The notes beneath the pieces are model-generated. The model was given only the letters and a program-made list of their open reading frames with translations, did not search any database and was not told the origin of the DNA. Shown piece after piece: positions 32,930-45,001 of a stretch of DNA of 64,000 bases. The stretch comes from Fragilariopsis cylindrus CCMP1102 (Eukaryota; Bacillariophyta; Bacillariophyceae; Bacillariales; Bacillariaceae). The translations under genes and the position numbers were made by a program. The stretch covers positions 48,046 to 112,045 of the forward strand of contig FMBT01000432.1 of NCBI GenBank assembly GCA_900095095.1, given 5' to 3'. The first letter of the stretch is position 1. Every line of letters begins with the position of its first letter.

Positions 32930-35667
32930 AACTGTTATTCCTTAGTCTTGGAAGCCTACTGGTATCTCACAATGCGCACACATTTTAGGGATTTAAAATG
33001 TATGTGTACACACAACAAAATATCTCATTTGAAAGGGTTCCATAGGACAACACCAGATGAGTCAGGTGCACTAACATCCACATAGTGTATTAGAATATTG
33101 TGTTTGCCTCCTACAACTTTTCTTTTCATGTGGTTGAGGAATAGAATTCATTTTACTGTTGTTGCACACACAAAAATAACTAGATTTTTGATCATACATG
33201 AACCACAAATATCATTTGAAAGGGTTCCATAGGACAACACCAGATGAGTCAGGTGCACTAACATCCACAGAGTGTATTAGAATATTGTGTTTGCCTCCTA
33301 CAACTTTTCTTTTCATTTGGTTGAGGAATAGAATTCATTTTACTGTTGTTGGACGCACAAAAATAACTAGATTTTTGATCATACATGAACCACAAAATAT
33401 CATTTGAAAGGGTTCCATAGGACAACGCCAGATGATTCAGGTGCACTAACATCCACAGAGTGTATTAGAATATTGTGTTTGCCTCCTACAACTTTTCTTT
33501 TCATTTGGTTGAGGAATAGAATTCATTTTACTGTTGTTGGACGCACAAAAATAACTAGATTTTTGATCATACATGAACCACAAAATATCATTTGAAAGGG
33601 TTCCATAGGACAACGCCAGATAAGTCAGGTGCACTAACATCCACAGAGTGTAATAGAATATTGTATTTGCCTCCTACAACTTTTTGTTTATGTGGTTGCA
33701 GAATAAAATTCATTTTGCTAATGAGGTAGGCACAAAAACAACAAGATTTTATATCAGAAGTGAACCACAAAGTATCGAAGATAAAAACGGTTCCAGAGGA
33801 CAACACCAGATGAGTATGGTGCACAAACATCTTCATAGTGTAATAGAATATTGTGTTTTCCTCCTATAACTTTTCTGTCCATGTGGTTGTGGAATAAAAT
33901 TCCTTTTGCTAACGTGGTAGGCACACAAAATTAAAATAACAAGAATTTTATATCAGAAATGAACCACAAAATATCATTTGAAAGGGTTCCATAAGACAAC
34001 ACCAGATGAGTCAGGTGCACTAACATCCACATAGTGTATTAGAATATTGTGTTTGCCTCCTACAACTTTCCTTTTCATGTGGTTGAGGAATAGAATTCAT
34101 TTTACTGTTGTTGCACGCACAAAAATAACTAGATTTTTGATCATACATGAACCACAAAATATCATTTGAAAGGGTTCCATAGGACAACACCAGATGAGTC
34201 AGGTGCACTAACATCCACAGAGTGTATTAGAATATTGTGTTTGCCTCCTACAACTTTTTTGTTTATGTGGTTGCAGAATAAAATTCATTTTGCCAATGTG
34301 GTAGGCACAAAAACAACTAGGTGAACAAGAGATTTAGGTGTAGGTTGGTATGAAACACAATGGTTTAACAGTACTAGATAGATTGAATGTGTTTCCCTCC
34401 TACCATCCCTGGTGGTTCATCATCAATTGACTAAATTTATTCTGATTTGTATCATTTTTATCTCACAAATTCTCCAGTGGAGTTTGGTTACTGGAATATT
34501 AAACAACTTTGAATAAGAAGAAGATGATGAATAACTTCTCCTTAGGTAAATAATAAGATGAATAACTTCTCCTTAGGTTCTAGAACCAGCATGGTGCATC
34601 AAAATACCACCCAGTCATCAATCCCATACCCGGGGATGAACCAAGAGTCATGCTCCCTCATACATACCTTATTCTTGCCTCCAGAACACAAACATTGCAT
34701 TTCAGCAAACATGTCATATTTCCATGCCCAAAAGTGCCATTCAGAAAAAGGCTGCCACAACATCAAAAAAATGGATTGGACCATGGTTTCAACACCCAGA
34801 TACCTTCTATATATACATATGGTCAAAATACACCAACAATGCTTGGAACATTTGCCATATTGGTGGTGTAGTGGGGCAGGAAGAATAGAATAGACATAAA
34901 ATGGCCCAAAATGCACACATTGCAAAAATATTTGAGATGCTACCGCGCCCATACCAGGTATGCTGAGTCCCAAATAAAATAGCTAGGCATCAACCTAATT
35001 CATAAAGGTTTTGGATTATATCATTACTATAAGTAATCATACATATATTTGGTGTGCCACGGGTCAAAACCAACCGCTATTAAAACACACAATTTCTCTA
35101 AGTGCCAAGTGCGCATGCGCGTGTAATCAAGGCCGTGATGCACCATCAATACAGACCTAATAACCTTGAAAGATTATATGGAGCTCATCATTATACCTAT
35201 GGGTACAAGGTCCAACTATTGCTTAGGGCTCTAGGGAGGTTAGGAAGGTGTCAGAGTGTACTAAGCCCCAAAAAGGGTCATTTAGGCCCCAAAACAGGTT
35301 TTCTCCCTTTACCGCCCACATCAGCATGGTCCTGCCCATAGCTCGTTAAGTTTATATTCCCTTTGGTGTACATGGTCAACCCCATGTGCTTACTTTGGGA
35401 CAATTCATCCCTTCGAGTGTGTACTAGGTCACATACTCCCCCAAATGGGCCATTTCCCCATGTCCTAGGCTCCATCACACCCTTTACTACCTTCCAGTGT
35501 GAAAAACACATACCTAGCGCCCCAAAGTCCGGTCCAGGTATCCACCCTATGCACATTAAGCTCAGATTATACCATCTGATTGGGACTTTATACATGCTAG
35601 GATGGGTTAGAATGCCAGCAAGTAGTGGTACAGGTAGCAAGTACCAGAGGACATGATTTAGTTTTCC
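32930..35667. mobile_element. Second TIR/satellite element, opposite orientation of the array
   Basis: Starts with CCTTAGTCT...GCCTACTGGTATCTCA, the same sub-terminal sequence as 19178-19211. It then has about seven copies of the ~187-base unit in reverse orientation to the first array (33024 to about 34300; GAAAGGGTTCCAT(A)GGACAACACCAG begins each near 33024, 33207, 33395, 33583, 33966 and 34155). The copies from 33207 to 33583 are nearly identical. Positions 34310-34400 match the reverse complement of about 21430-21530. From 35230 to 35460 there are inverted matches to 19234-19450, and CATGATTTAGTTTT near 35654 matches the terminal sequence of the first element. The ends are less clear than in the first copy. 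No transposase frame. Confidence 0.6.
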
Positions 35668-35952
35668 CGCGTTATTGAAAATAAAGCTAATATAGGTCTG
35701 TCCTTTGACGAGTTAAAGTACTTAACGCGCACCGAATCAATCATTCCAAAATGATCCAACGGTTATTTGTTTTATCGATCTTGCATCATGATTTGGTGTA
35801 CCACCCATCTCTACCTGTACTGTGGTACTGTTTTATTGTTAAAACTTGAACACTACCAATAAAATAAAATAATGTAACTGATGTAGGAACAAGTACCTCC
35901 ACTACCGTACAGTACATCGCAACCAACACACGACATAAATGAATAAATAAAT
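35668..35952. other. Promoter region of the PDZ-like gene
   Basis: Contains GTACTGTGGTACTGT (about 35817) and CCGTACAGTACAT (about 35904), both of the intergenic TACNGTA type. No gene is seen. Confidence 0.4.
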
Positions 35953-36673
35953 ATGGCTACAACTAATAAATCAATAAGCAGGAGGTCGTTGTCATCATCC
36001 TCATCATCCTCATCATCATCATCATCATCCTCATCCTCAGCATCAACATTTCTATTATTACCACAGGCTGGTAGAATTAGTGTAACAGTAATTCATGATT
36101 CATCGAAATCATATGGATTACGATTGACTGCTGCTGCTGCTGTTAGTAATACAGAGAGGACCAATACTGCTACTTGTGCTGTATCTGTATTATCCAGTAT
36201 TAGCAGCACTGAAGAAAAAAACCAATCATCCTCATCATCATCGTCATCATCCTTGTCATCGTATAGAATTGATATGGTAGCAAATCATAACAATAATAGT
36301 AAATCATTGTTGAAAGGATCACCACTTCAAGAAGGAGATATAATAGAAACAATTAATAATAGTCGTAATATACTAGACTTTTTAGGTACAACAACTACTA
36401 CTGGTGGTGATTATTATTTGAAAAGTTCGGCATTCCAAAATGGACAATCAGTAACGTTCGTAGTAGAACGTAATAGTAGTAGTAGTAGTGTACAACAACA
36501 ACAAGAACAACAACAAGAGAATGAAGTGGAAGAAGAAGAAGAAGAAGGAGAAGGAGAAGAAAATGAAGAAGGCGACGTCGACAAGAATGATAACGGTGAA
36601 CGTAATAATATTGATGACTGTTCTGCAATAGTTCGTGCATTTTGTCATAAATCAACAACAAATGCTACTGCTG

Positions 36674-36708
<35 letters not shown>

Positions 36709-37920
36709 ATTGGATTTCATCGTGTAGTGGTTATAGACGATGATCAAATAACTGAACATAGCAAAAGCGACGATGACGATGATGGTGGTGATGATGATGA
36801 TAATGATGATATATCAACTTCGTCGTCATCAACAGCAGCAGCAACATCAACATCAAAATCAACAACAAAATCAACATCATTTTTACAAATTGATAAAATA
36901 AATCCCAATGGTATATTTGCACATAGTGTTTTAAATCAAGGTGATATTGTTTTATCAATCAATGGTATCTCAACTGTTTGTGACTTTGATGACACTACTT
37001 CAATATCTGTAGAAGAAGCAAATAAATTATTATTGTTAGGTAGCGATGATAATGATAGTACGGTAGTAGATATAATTGCATTAAATCCAAGAAAGTTAAA
37101 ACAACAACAACAACAACAACAGCAGTATAATAGAAATAAAGATCAAAATCATAAATTGTGGAGGAGGACGATGAAAACAAAAAAACAACTATTAAAACGT
37201 ACCGGTGTGGCAATTGGTGGGAGTGTGATGATTGGTGCAGGTCTTGTGATACATCCATTTGGTAGTATATTAATGATTAGTGGTGTCTCTATTTTAGGCA
37301 AAGAATTTGAGACACCCAATCGTATTATTACAGATGTCAGAAATTCAGTAGAACGTTGGACTAATACTACTACTAGTAGTAGTAATGAGAATAACAACTC
37401 TCCCATTACTACTAGTGACGACGACGAAGATGATGTTGATGATGATGCTTTGAAACACGACGATGACGACGATGACGACCTAGTACATGAGAAACATGTA
37501 GAGAGTAGTAGTCAATGTGATGATGGTGCTTTTAATAAAGACATCGATGACGATATACTAACAACAACAACGACATCCGAATCATTAATGACAAATCGTA
37601 TGAAAAGATTTAGTTTACGATATGTTGTTCCTTTTCTTGATAAAATGGCAGGTGATCGTCGAAATACTAATGATAACAACCGTAATAATAACAACAGTAA
37701 TAATAATAATGAAGTTGTTTTTGGCGGCGATATAGAAGCAGTAAGAATGGTCAATAATACGCCCAAAACAATTGCGCCAACAACAGTAGCAGCAGCATCC
37801 TTTATAGATCAACAACAACAACAACAACGAGATGACAACAATAACGTATATGAAAAAGAAGTACAACAACAGAAACATGATTTGGATGAATATTCGTCAA
37901 CGACAACAAAGCGTGTATAG
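35953..37920 (+). CDS. PDZ-like, PGPGW-type membrane-associated protein
   Basis: Single exon, 655 residues. An N-terminal Ser tract is followed by two PDZ-like segments. The first is around 25-165, with SKSYGLRL, SPLQEGDIIETIN and SVTFVVER; it is split by a poly-Ser insert. The second is around 240-380, with FLQIDKINPNGIFAHSVL, GDIVLSINGIS and a closing VVDIIALNPRKL. Residues about 410-455 form a hydrophobic Gly-rich hairpin (VAIGGSVMIGAGLVIHPFG, LMISGVSILGKEFETP). It resembles PGPGW-type putative transmembrane domains; this is resemblance, not certainty. The rest is Asp, Thr, Asn and Gln tracts. Likely a scaffold on an internal membrane. The frame is intact. Confidence 0.65.
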
Positions 37921-39651
37921 ATAGATAAAACTTAAGTTTTTCTTCTCATAAAATTAGATTAAATTGAATTGGATTGAATTCTATAGGTGAATTCTATAAG
38001 TAGTTAGTCAAATACTATACAACCACTCAATTGAAATCCTTTCTATCATCTGTCATATAATGATTGATAGTGTAGGTTTAAAATTGTAGATATACAGCAA
38101 TGTACTGTGGAACAAACACACAACACAAGGTATGTGTATGTCAGGATGATGATGGGACTATAATTACTACAATATGGTACCAGAACACCCCCCCCCCCCC
38201 CCCCTCTTTTTTCCTTCCTTCCTATTCTCACTCTTCTATCAACAATGTGTGATCAGGTCACACTTACACTGCTACACTAGTCTAGTTCTTTTTCCACACA
38301 AACCATCCTGGAATCCAAGCTAGCAGTGAATGACCAACCATTCTACTAGTATTTACTACAGTTGCGGTTTGACCAATAACACACAAAAGAATATTAGAGC
38401 ATATATCAAGTAAGTTATATTTAAGTATAATATAGATTTGTCTTGCTGCTGCTTGTAATTAAAAGCAAGCAAGCAAGCCATACATTATTATGTTGTTACA
38501 TCTGTCAATTCAACCTATTTAATCATATATCATAGTACCAAATAATTTGTATCAACTTTTTGGTCTGCATCTATTATAATAGTGGCACACCTAAATTTTG
38601 CAATGTTTCAGCATCATTGAATCAAAATATGGGAGTCACCCACATCAATTGTGTACACACAAGCATTAGTGCTGGGTTCATGATATCAACACATAAGTTT
38701 CATTACATCTTGATTTGCATACCAGCACCTAATACATATAAGAATGCGCACAAAAAAGCAAAACATGGAGAGGTAGGTGTGACTCTGAATTTTTCAACTA
38801 TATATTTATATTGTTGTTGTTGCCGAATACCAGTAGGTGGTTTATATATTATGTTAGAGGCCTGAACTTGAATCCAGCTCTAGAATGAATGCTGAGGTAC
38901 ATGTACGCACGCTGGTTGGGTGGCTGGATAGAGTACTATACACATCCATCATCACATTTAACATTGCTGAATTCTGATGTAATGTAAAAAAACAGTCTTT
39001 GCATTGTTCTGGTTTGGTAGTTACAAGATAAATACTTGTCTGGTTGAGCAATTATTGTTTGTCACACTTCTTTGTGCAATTCAGTTCAGTTCAGTTCAGT
39101 ACAGTTCATATACATGATATTATGGTACTAGCTACTAGCTACTACAGTAGTACCTATTCCTCCTACATAGCTTGATGACACAGCCTGTACAATTGAAGCA
39201 CAGAAATCAATGCCTACTGTACGACTGTCCGTACATGCATCCTATATTTTGAATGGCTGTGCGTGCGTGAAACATTATAACTTGTGATGTACAGTACTGT
39301 AACTTTACTAATACGCATGGTACAGTAGGGACGAAGGAAGTATCGCAGGATCTGCGTCCATCCTTCACCCGCTTGCTTCCACAGCAGCATGATCACGAAC
39401 TGACAACGTACAATACAAGGCGACACGCATGATAGACAAAGGGAGCAAAACACAGTAGCGTTAGTACCGTACTAAATAAAATTTCCATTGTCATTCTTTT
39501 TTGACTGGTACTCTTTCTTTTAAGAATACAGTAGATACGACGATAACGATAACGACGATAACAACGTTATAACAACGACGATAAACATAAGAACAACTAA
39601 TCTACTAATTTACTAAATTTTAAACGCAAAAAAACGCAAGAATATAATATA
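37921..39651. other. Long intergenic region
   Basis: Holds a run of 17 C at 38188-38204 followed by T/C-rich sequence, AAGC repeats near 38465-38478, an AGTTC repeat near 39080-39100, and many TACAGTA/TACTGTA words (39100-39330). Frames such as 38560-38865 have no motif. No gene is accepted. Confidence 0.5.
38188..38204 (+). repeat. Poly-C homopolymer
   Basis: Seventeen consecutive C in an otherwise AT-rich intergenic region. It could form a G-rich structure on the minus strand and is a likely site of length error. Confidence 0.9.
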
Positions 39652-42600
39652 ATGTCATCATCATGGGCGCAAAAAAAAGCTAAGGCAGCCGATTTTGCCT
39701 TTGAAAAAGAATTACAAACACGTGAAGATTCTGAAATTGATTCCTCGAAACTGACCAGTTTAGGTGCCATGGGTGGTGGTGATGATGAAATATATGAAAA
39801 GAAATTATCCAAAGACGAAAAGAAAGCGGTAGCCAAAGCAAAACGTGATGCCAAGAAGGCTGCTAAGAAAAAAGCTAAAGGTGGTGGTGATGACGATGAA
39901 GACGAAGATGAAGATATTAATGCTAAAATGGATGTTTTGAATGTTGATGGGGACCAAACATCCGGTATGAATAAAAAAGATGATGGTATTGATCATGAAG
40001 CCACGGAATTATTAGCAGCCGAAGGTACAGTGGTGACCTATGCATTAAATAGAAAAGGTGTTGATGCACGTGCACGTGATATTAATGTAGAAAATGTCAC
40101 ATTGCAACATTTTGGTGGTATCCTACTCGATGAAACCAATGTGGTCTTAAATCATGGTAATCGGTATGGTTTGATTGGTTTAAATGGTAGTGGTAAATCG
40201 ACATTTTTAAAAGCATTAGGGAGTCGGGCATTACCAATACCAAATAGTATTGATATTTTCTTTTTAAAAGAAGAAATTGAAACCATCGGATACAGTCACA
40301 GCATTAGAAGCGGTAATGTCGGGTCGATGATGAACGATTAAAATTAGAAGCCAGAGCGGGAAGAATTAAATGATTTAATGTCCGATGTATTAGATAATCC
40401 TGATAAATATACACAAGATGATACTGCGGAGGGAGGTGAGGCTGCGGAAGACTGTAGAAGAAATACAAGAAGATATTATTGAAGCTTTGAATAGTGTCTA
40501 TGAAACGATTAGATGATTTAGATGCTGATACCGCTGAAATGCGTGCCCGATCGATATTACAAGGATTAGGATTTTCACATGAAATGCAATCGAAAGTAAC
40601 AAAAGATTTTTCCGGTGGATGGCGAATGCGTGTTTCTTTAGCAAGAGCATTATTTATACAACCTGTTTGGTACGTACATAGTTGTTTCGTTTTTCGTTTT
40701 GTTTTTGTTCGTTGCTTTTTCGTCATTATTTCTCACTCACTCACTCACTCACTCACTCACTCTTTCAAACACACACACACAACGACCCCTTCCGAAAAAA
40801 TTTCTACACACAGTTTATTATTAGATGAACCCACAAATCATTTAGATATGGAAGCGGTGATTTGGTTAGAAAATTATTTAAGTAAATGGGAACGTATTTT
40901 ACTGTTAGTGAGTCATTCACAAGATTTTTTAAATAATGTTTGTTCTCATATGATACATTTAGATTCGACGAAAAAAAAATTAGAATATTATAATGGTAAT
41001 TATGATACCTTCGTAAAAACGAAAGAGGATGATATGATTAATCAATTGAAAAAATATAAATGGGAACAAGAACAAATTAAAAGTATGAAAGAATATGTAA
41101 GTTATAAGTTATAAGTTTACATTGGTATTGTATTGCATCTTTATTTTGGACACGTACATACACACGCACTAATTCTTTTCCTTCTTCTTATTCGATTTAC
41201 TACCCTCTCACTACACTCCTTCTCTTAACATTCACAACAACATTCACAACGAAATAAAATAAAATATATCTATAGATTGCTATTAATCAATCTAAAAATT
41301 CAAAAAAGCTGAATCGAAACGAAAAGTATTACAAAAAATGGAACGTTCTGGATTAACACAAAAACCAGACTGAAAAAGGTTTAAATTTTAAATTTGAAGA
41401 TCCTGGTCATTTACCACCACCAGTATTAGCATTTCATGATGTATCGTTTGGTTATCCAGGATGTGAACCATTATATGATAATGTTAATTTTGGTGTCGAC
41501 TTAGATAGTAGAATTGCATTAGTCGGTCCTAATGGTGCAGGAAAGACGACATTAGTTAAGGTACGTATACGTACATATACATTACGTATATACGTAGAAG
41601 GAATGGAACCTGAAAAAAAAATCGTCTGTTGTTATTCGTGCTCTGCTTCCGCTACTGCTGCTTCTTCTTCTTCTTATGTGGCGGTATACCATACCATATT
41701 ATAGTAGTAGTAGAAGCAGCAGCAGCGGTATAGAGTGGTGAACTCTTTTATTGTACGATTAAAAATTAAAAATTAGTATTCTCACGCTTTTTTGATTGCT
41801 TAACTACTACCCCAACCAAATGTTTGCATTGAACAGCTCATGGCGAGTGAACTCATTGCAACTTCTGGGGATATTCGACCTCACGGTCATCTCAAGTTGG
41901 GTAGATTTACACAACATTTTGTAAGTATAACATTCTACTCAATACTGTGTGAGATACGAAATGCATTGGATATGATAAGATATGATTTGATGTTTCCGTA
42001 CCCACTCTCATATTTTCTTTGTTTCCAACCGACCCCATTCAATTTTTATGTGCCGTCGTTCTAACTATCACTACTACTACCACTATACTGTTCTTACCAC
42101 ACTTATTATGACGCAGGTGGATGTATTAAATCTAGAACAAACTCCACTCGAGTTCTTTGAAACTTTATACCCAACTGATCCACTTATTGAACAACGCAAG
42201 TACCTTGGACGATTTGGTATCAGTGGTAAAATGCAGGTTCGTAGAATGAGTGAGCTTTCAGATGGACAGAAGAGTCGCGTTGTGTTAGCTAAGCTTGGTA
42301 GAGACGTGCCACACATTCTTTTACTAGATGAACCAACGAATCATTTAGGTGAGTTGAAAAAATTGGTATACATTTTGAAGGTCTATAACAAAAGTGTCAT
42401 TCAAGTTTTGTATCGCAGTAATTTTTATGTATTGTTGTTTGCTTACACAAATTACAACCTTCTAATGTTCTTCTTCTTCTTCTTCTTCTTCTTCTTCTTC
42501 TTCTTTAGATATGGAATCGATTGATGCTTTAGCAAAAGCTGTTAATGAATATAGTGGAGGGCTTGTTCTAGTATCACACGACATGAGATTGATCTCACAG

Positions 42601-43220
42601 GTCGCTAACGAAATTTGGATTTGTGATAAAAAGAAAATCACGAAGTATAAGGGTGATATTGTAAGTATCTCTCTTATCTGCACATGTTCTTCCTTCTATT
42701 TCTTCCTCATGAGTATCGCTAATCACATTTTTGCCTCATTGTTCTTCTGTTACAGATGAATTTCAAAATGGACCTCAGAAAAGCGCAGGGTATCGGTAAT
42801 GAGAATATTAAGCTACAAGGAGACGCATCGGTGAAGGCCACCGATAAGGCTAAGAAACTTAAGGTGAAGAAGCCCGAACCCAAATTGGAAGTCATTCAAC
42901 CAAAGGCTGTTTCAGCACCAGCTATTACGACTATTAGTGAAGAAATTGAAGAGAAACCAAAGGTTACGGTGCCATCGTCCACGCCACCGCTGTCTTCTAT
43001 TTTGAAGCCTTTAGCCTCGGACGATGCCACCGTTGCGACTATGGAGACATCAGGATCTTCTTCGACTGCTGGTAATAGTACAGGAATTGCTAGTACCATC
43101 ACCACCAGCGAACCTTCAACAGCTGCAGCTCCTGCAAAGAAAAAATACATTCCAATTCATTTGCGTAGAAAAATGGCTGCAGAGGCAGCGGCTGCGGAAG
43201 AAGCAGCAAAATCAAAATAA
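39652..43220 (+). CDS. ABCF2: ABCF2/ARB1-type ribosome-associated ABC ATPase (seven exons)
   Basis: Soluble ABC-F protein with two nucleotide-binding domains and no membrane segment; yeast Arb1 and human ABCF2 act in ribosome biogenesis and translation. Likely introns are 40670-40813, 41097-41275, 41561-41836, 41921-42116, 42349-42508 and 42661-42755, all GT-AG. NBD1 has Walker [10 protein letters not shown] (about 40190), signature [15 protein letters not shown] and Walker [15 protein letters not shown]2 has [23 protein letters not shown] and [11 protein letters not shown]. Linker motifs [12 protein letters not shown] and [10 protein letters not shown] match ABCF2. The N-terminus is Lys/Ala/Asp-rich; the C-terminus is extended and Ala/Lys-rich ([13 protein letters not shown]). 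Between about 40285 and 40505 at least four single-base breaks interrupt exon 1, and two more occur near 41310 and 41372. Homology continues throughout, so I treat the gene as real. Confidence 0.9.
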
Positions 43221-44729
43221 AAACATCACTCTTACATTTTAGTGTGCTGTAGTGAACGTGAACTAGCTATTGATAGTAGTTTGTTGTGGAATTCAAAAAA
43301 AATATAGTTACAAATTAAGAGTAAACACGAATACCATATTACACATTTCTACTCAGTTTTGCATGAGTTTCTTTGTTAATACGAACCAAATAGCTGCGAT
43401 TGACATACTGGAATACTGTAGGAGATAATTGCGTAGAAGTAAGACTGTTTATACTGTTGCCACTGGACATCCCAAGTAGTAACTAGTACTAGTAACTACT
43501 AGTCCGCTCTTGAATGTCGCTCTCACTCATCGTTTCGATCATCTATTCGATGTTGGATTCGAGTGATGCATTTGCTTACTATGACCAGTTGCAATGGTAT
43601 TTGCTTTCGCTCTGAAGCTTTCAATTCCGTTTTTTTTATGTCGCTCCAACATATCGTACCAATCATTTCTGTTATATGTTGGGAACGAGTGATGCGTTTC
43701 CGTTCTCATTGATCAAGAGACAAAACAATAAATTTTGGTCTGAACACTTTTTGTGTTTGCCTCTCTAACCGATCGTATCAATCATCTTTGATATGATTGA
43801 TGTTTGTGCATTATCTAATTAGTTTTGCTTTAGCGTACTGGTGTTTGTATTTGTGTCCGCTCAGAAGCTTTTAATGGAATGTATGATGGACAAGTGGTGA
43901 ATGTGTGCAACCTAACTGCAGCAGATCAGCACCAACATTTTTGATGATGTAGGTGTATAGCGAGACCAGGTAGAATTGATGGCGTCGGTGCAGGTTGTGT
44001 AGGAGTGGCAACGCCCGGTATAGACAAGGAGTTGGTGTTGGTGCAGCTTCTTCGAGACAGCGTACAGCAGCTATGAAGTAGAAGAAGAATATGTGTTGAA
44101 GCAAGCAACAAAAATAGTGATGATAGCTATACTAAAATTCATAATTGTTGGATTGATGGATTTTAGGTGGTTTGAGATTAATGAGATTGTTATTACTAGT
44201 CTTCTCCTCGATCTCGACTTGTAGACGACAATAAAATGGCACTTGTCTATGCCTTATCATCGGCTGGTCTCAACGCCTTTCTTTGGCGTGACGTGAGACT
44301 CTGGGGAAGATTAGCGGACAATAAATATTTAAAAATAACGCAATGATGTGGACTTCGCGGGCACTCCATAAAATCTTTTCCCGCGTGATTGGAGATGATT
44401 GATTGATTCTACCATTTCTTTCTTTTTCTTTCGTTGTGCTTCGAGAATGCGAAATAATCATTAGCACATCAACAATGACAACTTTTATTATTACGATACA
44501 ATCATTCAAATGAATCTAAGATTATCATACCTTCCGTTCCATTGCATCCACTCATTAAACCTAAGGTACAGCACCTAGTCTTAATTTATCAGAACTTCTA
44601 CCAGTTACCTAGCTGATACGTTCAATAGCTAGCATTTATTTTGACGCACAATCATCACATTACTATTACACGACGATAATAAGGAATTGTCATTGCAATA
44701 TTTTGCCAACGAAGCAGTTACCAAATAGA
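43221..44729. other. Long intergenic region
   Basis: Lies between the ABCF gene and the MYB-HSF gene. It contains a TAACTAGTACTAGTAACTACTAG palindromic cluster near 43480-43503 and repeated TCTGAAGCTTT/CAGAAGCTTT words (43610, 43863). Short frames at 43870-44110 lack motifs. No gene is accepted. Confidence 0.5.
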
Positions 44730-44963
44730 ATGGAAAAAGTAACACGTTGGATTACAGGATTATTGCCAAGAAATAATGCAGGAAAATTAGAGACAACTTT
44801 GAATATTTCTAGTAGCAGTAATATCTCTAGTCGTAATAGAACAATCGGAAATAATAATAATTATGCTATTAACAATTGTATTAACGAGGGATCATCATCA
44901 TCATCATCATCATCACCATCATCACCATCATCACCATCATCACCATCATCACCATCATCACCC

Positions 44964-45001
<38 letters not shown>

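Noticed and set aside
34558-35656. Overlapping 97-124 residue frames on both strands in the second element
   Set aside because: They are out of register with the homologous parts of the first element and carry no domain, so they are not likely translated.
38560-38865. 101-residue plus frame with several Cys
   Set aside because: No signal peptide, motif or repeat structure; Cys cluster comes from a TTG/TTGTTGC run.
40735-40762. ACTC tandem repeat as a possible regulatory repeat
   Set aside because: It lies inside the first ABCF intron and is an ordinary microsatellite.
43871-44111. Two overlapping minus frames with Pro/Thr-rich sequence
   Set aside because: Short, in two frames with no matching family and no intron signals linking them.
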